Assembly: GCF_000002865.3 (NCBI RefSeq)
Contig: NW_001865046.1
Location: forward strand, 3,113-67,112
Direction of reading: 5' to 3'
From: Monosiga brevicollis MX1
Taxonomy: Eukaryota > Opisthokonta > Choanoflagellata > Craspedida > Salpingoecidae
DNA length: 64,000 bases
Made by a program: the position numbers and the translations under genes. Positions 1-17,310 of this stretch are shown in pieces. The notes below the pieces were generated by a model. It had not been told where the DNA came from. It did no database searches and worked only from the letters and a program-made list of their open reading frames with translations. Each line of letters begins with the position of its first letter. Position 1 is the first letter of the stretch.

Positions 1-540
1 TCCCTTCTTATTCCAACCTTCATCTCATCTTATCTCCTTATTTTTTACCTTCAACCCCCATCCTTTTCTCCTCTTTATCCATACCCATACTTTCCTATTT
101 TCATTTAATTTTCTCACATTTTTTCCTTCCCCCTCCCTTCAACTCTTCTCCCCTCATCCATTAACCTTCACTTCTCTTTTTTTTCCTACTTATCTTCCTT
201 CCTATACCTCTCCCACTTTCACTCACATTCTTCTCTCCAATCTCTCCTTCTTCCCACCTCTCTTTTCCCACCTCTCTTTTCATTAATCCAATTTTCATCA
301 AATCAAACTCTTATCCACACCATGACAACACCACTTTACCCCCGCACCTTTTATCTTCTTTCTCTCCCTCCTCCTCTACCTTCTCCTCACCTCCTTCACA
401 TTCTCAATACCTTCACCACCCCTATTTTTCCATCCTCCTTTTTTTCTCAATACTCCCCCTCAACAACTTTCAATTCTTTTTCCATACCTTTCCCCTACAC
501 TACATTCCTCTTCCCATTCCTTTTCCTATTTTATTCTCAT
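1..540. repeat. Almost G-free (C/T/A-only) tract
   Basis: The + strand contains only two G residues in the first 540 nt (at about 324 and 344); the rest is C, T and A in irregular, non-tandem order. G reappears gradually from 541 onward while the strand stays pyrimidine-rich to about 1250. The open frames here are a by-product of this composition. No gene is recognised. Confidence 0.85.
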
Positions 541-1388
541 GATGTTAATTCCCCCTTTCACCATCTCCTGACCCCTTCCCCGCTCCTTCTCTTCTCCTCC
601 TTTCCTCCGTGCCCCTTTTCGTCTCTTCCCCTTCCAACCCATCAATGCCCCTTTCATTTTCACCCATGCTTTTTGTTTTTTTTCCTCGCTTCGCCGTCTG
701 CTTGTCCCACTGCTCATGCTGTTCGCCACTCGCTCGCTCCCATCTCTTTCAATCCTTCCCCTTCGTTCAATATCTTCCGTTTACCTTTCCCATCCTTCTC
801 CTCTCTCGCCCCATCTCGCACCTGTATTTTTTATTTTTATTTTATTGATCTTTTACCTTCCCGCTCGTCCCACCCGCCACCTGTTGCGCTTCCCCTCTCC
901 AAATCTCTCTTCTCCTGAAAGTCGACTTTCCAAACCGATCATCTTTCCCTCTACTCTTGTTGCTCTTTCAATCACACATTTTGCCAAACGCTGCCTCCCC
1001 ATTCTGCTCTCTCAAATTCCTCTGCTTTGCATACTTCCTAATTTTTACCTGATTGCCGCATCTTCATCTTCCCCTCCGCCGCTTTGTTGCTTCCTACTTC
1101 ACGCTCAATGATCCTGTACCGTGCTCGCGTCACCTGCTTCCCTTTCTCTCGACTTGTATCCTTGCACGCGTTTCAAACTTTTGCTTCCTCGCCTTGATGT
1201 TATACATTGATGTCTTTCCACAATCCTTTCACCAACGCATTAGCGGTTAGCCTCCGATCGTGTCGCTGTTAGCGGTTGCGATGAACCCACATGACAATGA
1301 ACATCCTGAAAGTTGCGATTGAGTATCAACAGTACAGCGCACCAAAAGCTCGAACGTTGACTTGTCATGTAAAATCAATGGCCACCCC
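541..1388. other. Pyrimidine-biased intergenic DNA
   Basis: This stretch continues the pyrimidine-rich bias of 1-540 but regains G residues step by step and reaches ordinary composition near 1200. I see no domain-bearing frame, splice pattern or RNA gene in it. Confidence 0.6.
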
Positions 1389-1417
1389 AAAAAAAAAAAA
1401 AAAAAAAAAAAAAAAAA
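1389..1417 (+). repeat. Poly(A) run of 29
   Basis: An uninterrupted run of A sits directly before the tandem-repeat block that starts at about 1440. It could be the scar of a retroposed sequence or a simple microsatellite; nothing recognisable as a retroposed gene lies 5' of it. Confidence 0.8.
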
Positions 1418-1461
1418 GCCAAAACTTAACAAATGTGAGCGACGGGGCATTCACGAAGAGC

Positions 1462-1985
1462 AAATGGCAGCCGGGCCCTTGGTCGCAATTTTTGGCGCGA
1501 ATCAAAACAAAGCTCACCACGCATTCTTCACACGCTTCCGGTGCTCAATATGGAGTCCTCATCCATCTGCGGCCACCCTGTGACCCGCCAGCCTCATCAT
1601 TAGCACCCCCCTCTAGCCGGCCAAAACAAAGCAAACGGCACGTCTTGGCTTCTCATCCAACACCAAATGGCAGCCGGCCCCTGGTCACAATTTTCGACCC
1701 ACAGCTCACCTCGCATTGTTCACACGCTTTTGCTGCTCACTTTGGAGTCCTCATTCACCGGCGTCTACCCTGTGACACGTTATCCCACCATTAGTACCCT
1801 CATCAACGGCCAAAAATAAACCAAAGGCGCGCCTTGGCTCCTTGGCCGACACCAAATGGCAGCCGGCCCCCTAGTCACAATTTGCGGCGCACATCAAAAC
1901 AAAGCTCACGTCGCATTCTCCATGAGTTTCCGCTGCTCACTGTGGAGTCCTCATCCACCTGCGGGTCTCCCTCGAACGGTTCGAC
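1462..1985. repeat. Three diverged tandem copies of a 190-200 bp unit
   Basis: Each copy opens with AAATGGCAGCCGG (at 1462, 1665 and 1854). It continues through matching blocks such as TCACAATTTT, AAAACAAAGCTCAC, CGCATT, TGCTCA and GGAGTCCTCATCCA to a CTGTGAC-like end. The periods are about 203 and 189 nt. Copies have drifted by substitutions and small indels, so the array is not recent. No coding function is evident. Confidence 0.75.
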
Positions 1986-2731
1986 GCGTTTGCCTGAGAT
2001 ACACTTTAAGGGTCACGGGCTACATGACGCATCTGAATACAGTATCGGCCTAGACGGTACGGGGTGTAAAGACTTTGATTTGAGAGTCGAGGGGCAGCAG
2101 CCACTTGATCGCGCTCATCACGCTTGCTGGCCAGTTGGGCATGGCAGAGAAGTTGGTCAGACGAGGTCGCTTACAATGATGGTGCTTCATTTCCTTCTTC
2201 TTGTCTTTTTGGTGCTCGCTTGCTCCGTTTCTCCTGCGGCTCGCCGCCGTCTTTATTGGATTGCGAGCATCGACCACCTGCCAGAACCCTCTGAAAGGAT
2301 TGCATAAATGTACTTGACGATATGCAGCTGCCGCCGCCTGTCGAGGAACCCTCTCGTACACTCTGGGTGTGTTTAGCCACCGGATTATAAGTACGGTCCC
2401 GCTGACCGTGGGTGGCATTTTCTTTTGGATATTTCCCTTCCTGTTTTCTATCGTTCTCTCCTGTGAGAGAAGTGCAATTGAACAGCTTTAATGTCTCAGC
2501 TCAAATCGTCTTTCAATAGTCTTCACCAGCTCGCGCAGCACCGCAACCGCCATATTGAGACACCATTGCCATGAGTCGATGTCATGGCGAATGAAGACGG
2601 GGCGGTTTCTCACTCTTTTTCGATGGTTATTGGACTGTTCTGCTTCGGACATTTGGGAAAGCCCACCCTACTCTTTGAGTTTATTTCTGTTTGCATAGCA
2701 ATCGACAAGCCCACCACAAGCGTCGCGCATT
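1986..2731. other. Unassigned DNA, possible 3' part of the ankyrin gene
   Basis: A minus-strand frame at 2050-2418 has a weakly ankyrin-like end, but I find no clear repeat or stop context. This may be the 3' end or 3' UTR of the ankyrin gene, or intergenic DNA. Confidence 0.3.
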
Positions 2732-5272
2732 TCAATTCGTAGGTGTAGCTTGAGCAGCGCACGTTAGAGCGGTCACACGGGCACCGAGGGTTTGTAGATC
2801 TTGGATATTGAACAAGTGAGGATCCACGCGCCAGCCGATGCTATAAAGAATAGCAGCAGCGCACGACCCGCGCCTGACCTGCTCCGCAAGAATCAAGCCT
2901 TGAACTGACACCACGTTGAAATCCGATGAGAACAAGACAATCCGTACAATGATATGGAAATCAGGTTCGCACCAGTGAGATCTGAAGTTTGGTAGGAGTA
3001 AAGGGTACGAGTTGCGCCCAATAGTTCTTCAATCGGCTGTCAAGTGAAACAGGTTCATCGGTGAGCAAGCTTGCCTCTGCGGTCAATACCAAAATGACAA
3101 AACGACGCACCTCCAGGTCGATGCGACTCTTGCGAAGGAGCAGATCCAAGGGGCGTGCACCCGCCTGCCACAGCAATCCATCGCGTATCAATCGCAGGCG
3201 CAGCAGAAGAGCGCAAAAGTACGGCGTCGCGGTGAAGAGCTTACACAGTCTCTCGCATCTGGGTCGGCATCGTGCCGCAAGAGTTGGTCGATAACCTTTC
3301 GGCTGGCAGAGAAGCCAGCGCAGGCTGCATGAAGCGGCGTTTGGCCGTCCTACGTGAGAATATCAATGTGCGGAAACGTGAGGCCTGTTTGCGTTTTTTT
3401 TTTTTTTTTTTTTTAAAAGCCGGGGGTGATCATCGAATGTGCCGGGGTAAAGCTGAGGGAACGTGTTTTTGTTTTTTCATTTGGGAGGGGGCGTGGGTGG
3501 GTGGGTGGAAGTGAGCGTCGAGTGTGTCGGGGTAAAGCTGAAGAAACGGCCACCGAAAGCCGCTCGAGCGTGCGAGGGAGGCAGAGGCGCGATGGCAAAG
3601 GGTGGAGTGGTGCCCGGATATATCAGAAAAGGGAAGGGCGAGCACGGCAAGGGGGAAGAGATCAGCTGGGAACAGGGCGGGGAGCATTGAGCACCGACAA
3701 AGCGCGGACGCAAAACGGGGGTAGGAAAGGAATGGCGGAAAGAAGACAAGGAGCAAGAGGCAGAACGACCGTGCACGGTAGGCAGGGTGTAGAGGAGAGC
3801 GGGACGGGGCAAAGGCGACGAGCAGCTGGAGCAGGAGCAGCAGCCAGAGGGGTAAAGGGGGGAAGAGGGAGATACTGTACTGACGTTGGTCTTGGCTTTG
3901 GCATCAGCACCGTGCTTCAAAAGCATGTCCACCATCTTGACATGACCCTGATAGCAGACCCTGTGCAGTGGTGTACGGCCATCCTATGGTATGATGCATC
4001 AGCATGACGTACAGGTACAGCATCATCATAATGATGATGATATGGTACAGGTGCACCATCATGAGGGGCCAAGGAGGGAGGAGAGAAGTACTGTACTGAC
4101 CTCGTCCTTGGCTTTATCATCAACATCGTGCTTCAACAGCATCTCAACCACCTTCACATGGCCACATTCGCAGGCACAGTGCAATGGTGTCTTCTTCCTC
4201 TGTGAGATGATGCATCAGCATGAGGCACAGGTACAGCATCATCATAATGATGATGATATGGTACAGGTGCACCATCATGAGGGGCCAAGGAGGGAGGAGA
4301 GAAGTACTGTACTGGCCTCGTCCTTGGCTTTAGCATCAACATCGTGCTTCAACAGCATCTCCACCACCTCAACATGACCGCTACTGCAGGCCATGTGCAG
4401 TGGTGTACCGCTATACTGTGGGATGATGCATCAGCATGACGTACAGGTACAGCATGATGATGATGATGATGATGATGCACCATCATAAGGGGGAAAAAAA
4501 AGCGGGGAAACTGTGGTACTGTACTGACGAGGTCCTTGGCTTTAGTATCAACACTGTGCTTCAACAGCATCTCCACCACCTTCACATGGCCACATTCGCA
4601 TGCACAGTGCAATGGTGTCTTCTTCCTCTGTGAGATGATGCATCAGCATGAGGCACAGGTATCATCATCATCATCTTGATTCTCATGTGGTACAGGTGTA
4701 CCAGCACAGGGGAGGTAACGGGGGAAGAGGGAGGCACTATACTGACGTGGTCCTTGGCTTTAGCATCAACATCGTGCTTCAACAGCATCTCCACCACCTT
4801 GTCATGACCTCTAAAGCAAACAACGTGCAGTGGTGTCACGCCACCCTGTGGGATGATGCATCAGCACGACGAACAGCATCAGCATCATCAACATGTGGTA
4901 CAGGTGTACCATCATAGGATGGTAAAGGAGGAGGAAGGTACTGTACTGACGTTGCTCTTGGCTTCAGCATCAACACCGTGCTTCAACAGCATCTCCACCA
5001 CCTTGACATGACCGGTGTCGCAGGCCCAGTGCAGTGGTGTCCAGCCATACTGTGGGATGATGCATTCAGTCATGTAGTTTATCCCATGTTATACCACATC
5101 GAAGTGTGGCCAACTTCGCACGATAACATACCAAACAGCACATACGTACCATATTGCGGAATCTGGCAGCATCTTGAACACGTTGTTGGTCCCAACTGGT
5201 CACCAGCTGCAACGCCTCTTGTGGATCTGATGAACAACACGCCCAGTACAGCTGCTCTCCATCGTCACGCAT
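2732..5272 (-). CDS. Ankyrin-repeat protein with tandemly duplicated repeat exons
   Basis: This encodes a protein of at least seven ankyrin repeats, a protein-binding scaffold with unknown partner. The likely first exon starts at 5272 ([20 protein letters not shown]). Six following exons are each exactly 99 nt (33 codons): 5049-4951, 4845-4747, 4627-4529, 4415-4317, 4199-4101 and 3983-3885. All read [27 protein letters not shown], the canonical ankyrin consensus. A diverged repeat exon starts at 3349 ([18 protein letters not shown]) and is followed by degenerate ankyrin-like sequence to about 2961 and possibly 2732. Introns between the 99-mers are 105-119 nt and are duplicated along with the exons. 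A 535-nt intron separates the array from the diverged repeat. The 3' end is uncertain. No kinase, SOCS or membrane domain was seen. Confidence 0.8.
3482..3508 (+). other. Potential G-quadruplex in ankyrin intron
   Basis: The + strand carries five G runs of three or more separated by 1-2 nt (GGG A GGGGG CGT GGG T GGG T GGG). This fits the classical G3+N1-7 quadruplex rule. It lies on the strand opposite to the transcript inside the 535-nt intron. Confidence 0.65.
3885..5049 (-). repeat. Six-copy tandem array of exon plus intron (about 204-218 bp units)
   Basis: Exon starts on the + strand at 3885, 4101, 4317, 4529, 4747 and 4951 give periods of 216, 216, 212, 218 and 204 nt. The introns match too, with shared blocks such as GATGATGCATCAGCATGA, GGTACAG and GATGATGAT microsatellites. 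Units 4101 and 4317 are nearly identical, so at least one duplication was recent. Confidence 0.9.
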
Positions 5273-5464
5273 GGTAACGGTATCTCTCTCTATTCACCAT
5301 CCGCTTCAAACCGCTTTCTTGCTTCTCTATCCACCACCAATCTCATGAGCCCCCTCCAAGTACAACTCGTCTGACAACCCAAATTTCGGACTGGGCTTCG
5401 ACGTGTTTGCAGTTCCAGAACGGCAGTCGGTCAGCGGGTCTTGCTCTTCTCTGCCTGGTGCGCC

Positions 5465-5812
5465 ATGCGACTCACCTTTGTCCAACAGTTCTTGTTCACA
5501 GTTGCTTTAGTTGCCCAAGCGTACGTTGTCGTCAACTGCGAGGAGGCTAGATCAGTGGCCTCACTGAAAGCAAAAAATTGGCAGCAGTGCTTTCAATCAA
5601 ACTTTCTGGCGTCGCTGCAAGGCCCCGACCAGGAGAGTCCCGTACCAAGCACGAGCGATCAGTCACCACACACACGAAGCAAGACACATCAAGCAGCCCG
5701 CCGATACCGAGATCGAGACCGATGCCGATGCCAAAAAAGGGCAACACCAAGAAGAAGAAGAAGATCAAAAGCAAATCAATGGCAAAAAAGCCAAAGAGAG
5801 AGGAAAGCTTGA
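5465..5812 (+). CDS. Possible small secreted protein, unrecognised
   Basis: An ATG at 5465 opens a 115-codon frame whose first 25 or so residues look like a signal peptide (MRLTFVQQFLFTVALVAQA). It continues with CEEARSVASLKAK and ends in an Arg/Lys-rich stretch. It lies about 190 nt from, and divergent to, the ankyrin gene. The Arg/Lys-rich tail could be intronic read-through, and a parallel frame over 5578-5955 is also open. I do not recognise the family, and the call rests only on the signal-like start. Confidence 0.25.
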   Translation: MRLTFVQQFLFTVALVAQAYVVVNCEEARSVASLKAKNWQQCFQSNFLASLQGPDQESPVPSTSDQSPHTRSKTHQAARRYRDRDRCRCQKRATPRRRRRSKANQWQKSQRERKA

Positions 5813-7091
5813 ACCAGACAGAAGAAGGAAAATGCAAGCAACACACCACACACACTCTTACTACTTTGGGGGAAAAGTCAAAGCAGCAACAGTCCTACAA
5901 GCAAATTCCAAGCCTGTGCACGTATCAACGTGTACTGCCCCTTTGCCTGCCATGACCCGTTACGAGCAGCTTCTAGAGCACCACGAAGCTGCTTGTACGT
6001 ACAACGTGTACTGCCCCTTTGCCTGCCATGGCATTACAAACCCGTTGGCTCACTGCCCCTCCAGTCATATCAATCTTATCCCCCCGCCCGGATGCAAGCG
6101 ACCATTCCTGACGGCGAGCGAGCTAGCTCTAAGCTCTTGACAACAAGCGTCCAAATGGGACGAGCGGCATGATCCCCCATTTTATCGCTCCCAACGACGG
6201 CACGACTCGAAGCCTTTGACCGCATCTGTCGCCGAAAAGCCTGAGCGGCGAGGCCCAGATGCTCGCAGAGCCAGTCAACACCGCCTGTGAGGTGCACGGA
6301 TGTATGCGTGCCAAAGACTGGTTGTACAAGAAGGTCTCAAGCACATGGCCTGGCCTCCCGTTCGGCACGCTTGGCAGCTGGCAGATCATCGTGTTCAATA
6401 GCATGCAGGCCCATTCACGATGATTGCACTGGCCTACTTGCCCGTGACGTGTGCAGCGCGTGGCTCAAGAATATCCGATGCAACGTCGGTGTGGCGTTTG
6501 AACGATATAATGTTTTGAAAAGACAAGGCATGTCACCTGGCGTGATGTAAAACGCCAGAAGCTGTTGAAGCACAGCATAAAAGTCTTGGTCTGTTATGCC
6601 CACTGACAGCCTTGAAGAAGTGTGGCGTCCAGTTTTGGTTACGAGGAACAGTGCATTCTAGAGAGGAGGGTGAAGATGCAAGACATTCATATGGGGTGTT
6701 TGAATCCATTCTGGTTGCTGTGTGTTTTTGGTCCAAAAATAGTTTGCACCCATTGAAAGCTGCAGCCCGTGCGTAAATGTGCAAAGCTCCAAGCCCGTTA
6801 GCGCTCCGATTCAACACCATCCAGCAACGTCAAACATATCCCCCACCCACCCACGCAAAAGACCATGTCTGACGGCGAGTGAGCCATCTTAAATTAATGA
6901 CAACTCGCTGATCTATGCCGTTGACAAGGGCGTTCCTTGGTTGAATTCGGAGCGTTGTGGCTGATAGCCACAGTACTGATCGGCTTTTCAATAAAACAGA
7001 CATTTTGTGGAACTAACAAGCACTGCATGTGCCATTTGTGATATCGTGACAGGTGCCGACATCATACAACACAGTGGGCACTGCTGATGAG
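5813..7091. other. Unassigned intergenic DNA with a short direct repeat
   Basis: The block AACGTGTACTGCCCCTTTGC is present at about 5927 and again at about 6004, a 77-nt spacing. A weak minus-strand resemblance to L-domain repeats around 6760-6810 (GLGALHIYARAAAF) suggests decayed repeats of the neighbouring gene. Nothing else is supported. Confidence 0.4.
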
Positions 7092-9523
7092 TTTAGTTGG
7101 GTGTTCAAACAAAAGTGCACGGTGTCACCAACATGACGGAGATTACCCAGCCCATCAACGTTTGTCAGATTGGCGTTGCTCTATGCGTGAACAAGAAAGG
7201 GATAGAAGAAGCACACCGGATGACAAGCGGTGTGCGACCAAGAGGAGACACGTGGAGGCATTGAGTCCATTGAATCGCGACGTTTACATACATTGATGAA
7301 AAGGTAGTCACCGATGTAAGTCAGGCTGCTTAAGCCAAGGGTGGTCAATAAGTCATTTTGCTACAAAAAGAAAGACGGCATGCCACACGCCGAGCAGCGT
7401 CAGCAATAGCTTGAAACTCTCGGGGAGCCACTCGTTTCACCAACTTGGATAAATAGATAGTCTTTAATGTAGGAGAGACGATGCAAGCCATCGATGGTCG
7501 CCAATTTCGAGTTGCCCTAATTCAAGAAAAGAGAACGGGTGCCCATGCAGCAACTGGTGGGTGGGTCTATTGTGATGTGCGAGGTGTACTTTTGAGGCAC
7601 CCGAGCAAAATCGATCACAACGTTTGTGTCAACCACATACGCCAATATAGAGATGATCTCCAATGTATGAAAGGTCATCAAACCCATGGAGGGTGACCAA
7701 GGCAGCGTTACTCTGCATGCACCCAAAGCCAGCTCAGCGTTTACGCCAGATCATCGAGGTGTGCGGTGCCTGCATGACCTACTGCAATGCTGACGTAGGT
7801 TCCAACTTGGGTGATGCCACCGAGGCCATCTAGGGTGGTCAACTCGTGGTTGTACTGCCGTTGGAAGGGTTGGGCATGTCCATCAGGATGGTCAAGAACA
7901 ATGCGAGAACCAAGCTCCACCCAGCGAGGCTTACTTTGATGTCAAGGCTTTGGGTAATGTTGGTGAGGCTGCTGAGGCCACCGATGCTGGCTAACCCAAG
8001 GTTACTCTACGAGAGAAACCCAGCGAGCTTCAGTTTCATAGCACGCATCCCTCCACCAGACAGCCCCACTGCCTTGGGTCTGCATGCGCACAATAAAACA
8101 CGGGCAGACCCAATAGTGGGGCCGCTGATAGTATTCAAAAAGCGCAACTTGTGTTTGAAGGCATCGTCGTAGATGCGATGAGGTCTCTGACGTGCTTCTC
8201 TTGAGACATACCGCGATGTTGAGATGTGCTCCGAGAAAGATCAGGCTGCGCAGGCCGTCAATGTTCCTCAACGCAGGATTATCCTATCAAGACGGCAAGA
8301 GGAAGGTGCCAGACTCCACGGCGTGTGGGAGTACGAATTCGAATTTGACGCTAACAGAGGGCATTTGTATGCTCAAGGACAAACAAGCGGTTGACTCTTT
8401 GACGCACATTAATTTGAAGGTGGCCTTGGATGTGGGTGAGGCTGTGCAGGCCCTCGATGTCGGCCAACCCAGAGTTTCTCTATCAACAACGAATACAGAA
8501 TGAATTGTATACAATGCAAAGCATGTCAGTCGGTCATTGCCAGCCGCCTGAAGTGCGGCTGGGCTGTTTGTGTGGTGCTGCAACCCGCGTACCGATATGA
8601 CCATGGCTTCGCCGACGAAGGACAAGTTACCAAGGCCAGCGACGTTGGTCAGGGCAGGATTGTTCTACACGTCAGCTTCAATCAGCTTCATGACTCAATG
8701 GAAATGAAGAGTGTACAGTGGTTCGATATCGTACGTTGATGCGCACACCGCCGTCGATGCGCGTGACGCGGCCAAGACGCTGTAGTGCAACGGCATTGAG
8801 GGCAGCACCACAGCTGTCGAGGTTCAGGTTTCCTTGGATCACGGTGGTAGCGGGAGAGAAAGCTGAAAGATTACAAGTGACGTCACCCGTGTGGATCACA
8901 GGGACGGGTGTTGGGTTGGGCGAAATCTCCTCCAATGCATCCACGAGACGACGCAGGTCATCCAGCGCTTGAAGAAAATCGACGCCGTTGAGCCAAATGC
9001 GCTGGTGAGACTGGCTGACATTGAAAAATACGTTGCCGTGCTCGTCAACCTTGATCGAGTTGTGTAAACTCAAATCTGTCTGTGGGGAGCACGGGGCTGC
9101 ACCAGCGCGGGGCGATGCCGCTGGCGTTACTTCCGGCCCCATCATGCTCTCGGCGGCGTGCTGCAAGACGGAAAGCTCGGCTAGAACGTCCATGCCATTG
9201 AGAAGAACGCGACGGCCGCTGCTGCTGTTGAGAGTGAGGTCGCCGCATTTACCAGGTTGCAGCACCGTGTCCCCAGACCCGATGCCTGGCTCGGCCAGAA
9301 CAGGGATCTGCCCCCCTAGGCTGGTGATGGTTTCACGGGCGCCTGAAAGGGCTGCCACGGCGTCGACGTCACCAAAAAGGACTCGCGTAGGCCCATGGGC
9401 CTGCGAACTATTGACGCACAAGTCACCATCTTCATTTGACCAGACGTAGGCGTCATCCCCCGTCGCAATGACCAAAGCATTGACAAGCGCAAAGGCCCAA
9501 ACGCGCCGCTCCACCCCAATCAT
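7092..9523 (-). CDS. Receptor L-domain/LRR-like repeat protein, one repeat per exon
   Basis: The product is probably secreted or cell-surface: the start at 9523 (MIGVERRVWAFALVNALVIA) looks like a signal peptide. Exon 1 runs 9523-8735 (263 codons), and its C-terminal part already forms L-domain-type strands. It is followed by 24-residue repeats of the form NNPALTNVAGLGNLSFVG, which resembles Receptor L / bacterial-type LRR repeats. Their exons are 8664-8593, 8479-8408, 8283-8212, 8006-7935, 7854-7783, 7712-7641 and 7516-7445 (all 72 nt), 7360-7292 (69 nt) and about 7180-7109. Boundaries are GT-AG and phase 0. The terminal exon was not found, so the end is approximate. There is no kinase domain or clear membrane helix in the part read. 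Binding partner unknown. Confidence 0.75.
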
Positions 9524-9791
9524 GCTCCTGTCAAGGTTAGTCCTGCTGACCCGATTCACCCAAAACCCAATACAAGCATTGCCCCACAAGCCAGGCAACT
9601 TCACAAGCCCGGGCCCACCCCGCAACAATAAACTCAGCAAGAGCAACGACCCCTCGCCAGCAACCCCTGAGCCACACCAAGTCCAGTGACCCCACCTAAC
9701 ATCGGATCTAAAATGCAACCCAGTCAGGCTTGATTGATCCAGTTGTCCCACGGCCTATGCAATTCCCGCCCACGCCATTCCCTCTCTCGTA

Positions 9792-9792
<1 letters not shown>

Positions 9793-9831
<39 letters not shown>

Positions 9832-9853
9832 CTCTCTCACTCTCTCTCTCTCT

Positions 9854-9890
<37 letters not shown>

Positions 9891-9899
9891 TCTCTCTCT

Positions 9900-9936
<37 letters not shown>

Positions 9937-9945
9937 TCTCTCTCT

Positions 9946-9994
<49 letters not shown>

Positions 9995-10083
9995 ACACAC
10001 ACACACTCTCTCTCTCAATCTCTCTCTCTCTCTCTCTCTAACACACACTCTCTCTCTCAATCTCTCTCTCTCTCTCTCTCTCA
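9793..10083 (+). repeat. (TC)n tract with AATCTC and ACACAC interruptions
   Basis: About 290 nt of TC dinucleotides are broken at intervals by AATCTCTC and by short ACAC stretches, giving a higher-order repeat. It lies in the shared upstream region of two divergent genes. Homopyrimidine mirror-like DNA of this length can form triplexes (family knowledge). Confidence 0.9.
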
Positions 10084-10230
10084 ACAAAACCAAAAGAAAA
10101 AAGGGTTTGTCAGACGAACGACGATCAATCGCCGTCCCACACACATCTCTCGCCAGTACACGCATTTCTCTTTGATTTTCTCACACCTACACACACGTGT
10201 GTGTGGAGGCCGTGGAGCGACTTGCTCCGA

Positions 10231-10272
10231 CACCTGCTGCTGCTGCTGCTGCTGCTCCGACACCTGCTGCTG
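10231..10272 (+). repeat. (CTG)n with duplicated flank
   Basis: About eight CTG units are flanked on both sides by the same CCGACACCTGCTGCTG block. They lie just 5' of the ABC transporter start, presumably in its 5' UTR, because the chosen ATG is at 10332. Confidence 0.7.
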
Positions 10273-10331
10273 GTGGTTGCTCAGCCCGTCATGCATCTGG
10301 CGGCTTGCTTGGGGTGACGTTTGGGGGTGTC

Positions 10332-16995
<6,664 letters not shown>

Positions 16996-17310
16996 ATAGA
17001 TTTAGCCTGACTTTAGAGGATAGTAGCTTCCAATCAAATCGAGTAGTTCTAGCAATGGCTTGCTGCCTTTTCTTCTCTTCTCTTCTCTTCTCTTCTCTTC
17101 TCTTCTCTTCTCTTCTCTTCTCTTCTCTTCTCTTCTCTTCTCTTCTCTTCTCTTCTCTTTCTCTCTTTTTTGTTCTTCTTTCGAGCGCAAGCCCCTGCAG
17201 AATCATCACATCTTCAATGCATACTACAAGACTTCAATTGTCCTGGCCCAGCTGACGACTGGTTGCTACAAAATATAATAGTCAAAACCTTGAATATTGC
17301 TTTGATGTTC
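16996..17310. other. Short convergent intergenic region
   Basis: This region separates the convergent 3' ends of the ABC transporter and the first PPC-repeat gene. Apart from the pentanucleotide repeat it holds nothing recognisable; both 3' UTRs are expected here. Confidence 0.6.
17071..17160 (+). repeat. (TTCTC)n microsatellite
   Basis: About 18 nearly perfect TTCTC units lie between the two convergent genes. Confidence 0.95.

Larger units (their letters stand above)
9524..10331. promoter_or_regulatory. Shared region between divergent L-domain and ABC genes
   Basis: These 808 nt separate two start codons that point away from each other, so both promoters must lie here unless there is a distal 5' exon. 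The middle is a long CT tract. No TATA box or other element was recognised with confidence. Confidence 0.5.

Noticed and set aside
322-918. 198-codon + frame and other frames in the first kilobase
   Set aside because: They arise from the C/T/A-only composition, which removes most stop codons from some frames; the residues are Ser/Pro/Phe/Leu soup without a domain.
3885-5049. CRISPR-like array
   Set aside because: The regular spacing comes from duplicated 99-nt ankyrin exons and homologous introns; the repeats are far too long and the spacers are not unique.
6258-6422. Short + frame with a protein-like run (KDWLYKKVSSTWPGLPFG)
   Set aside because: It is only about 55 codons, has no splice-linked partner exon that I can find and no known domain.
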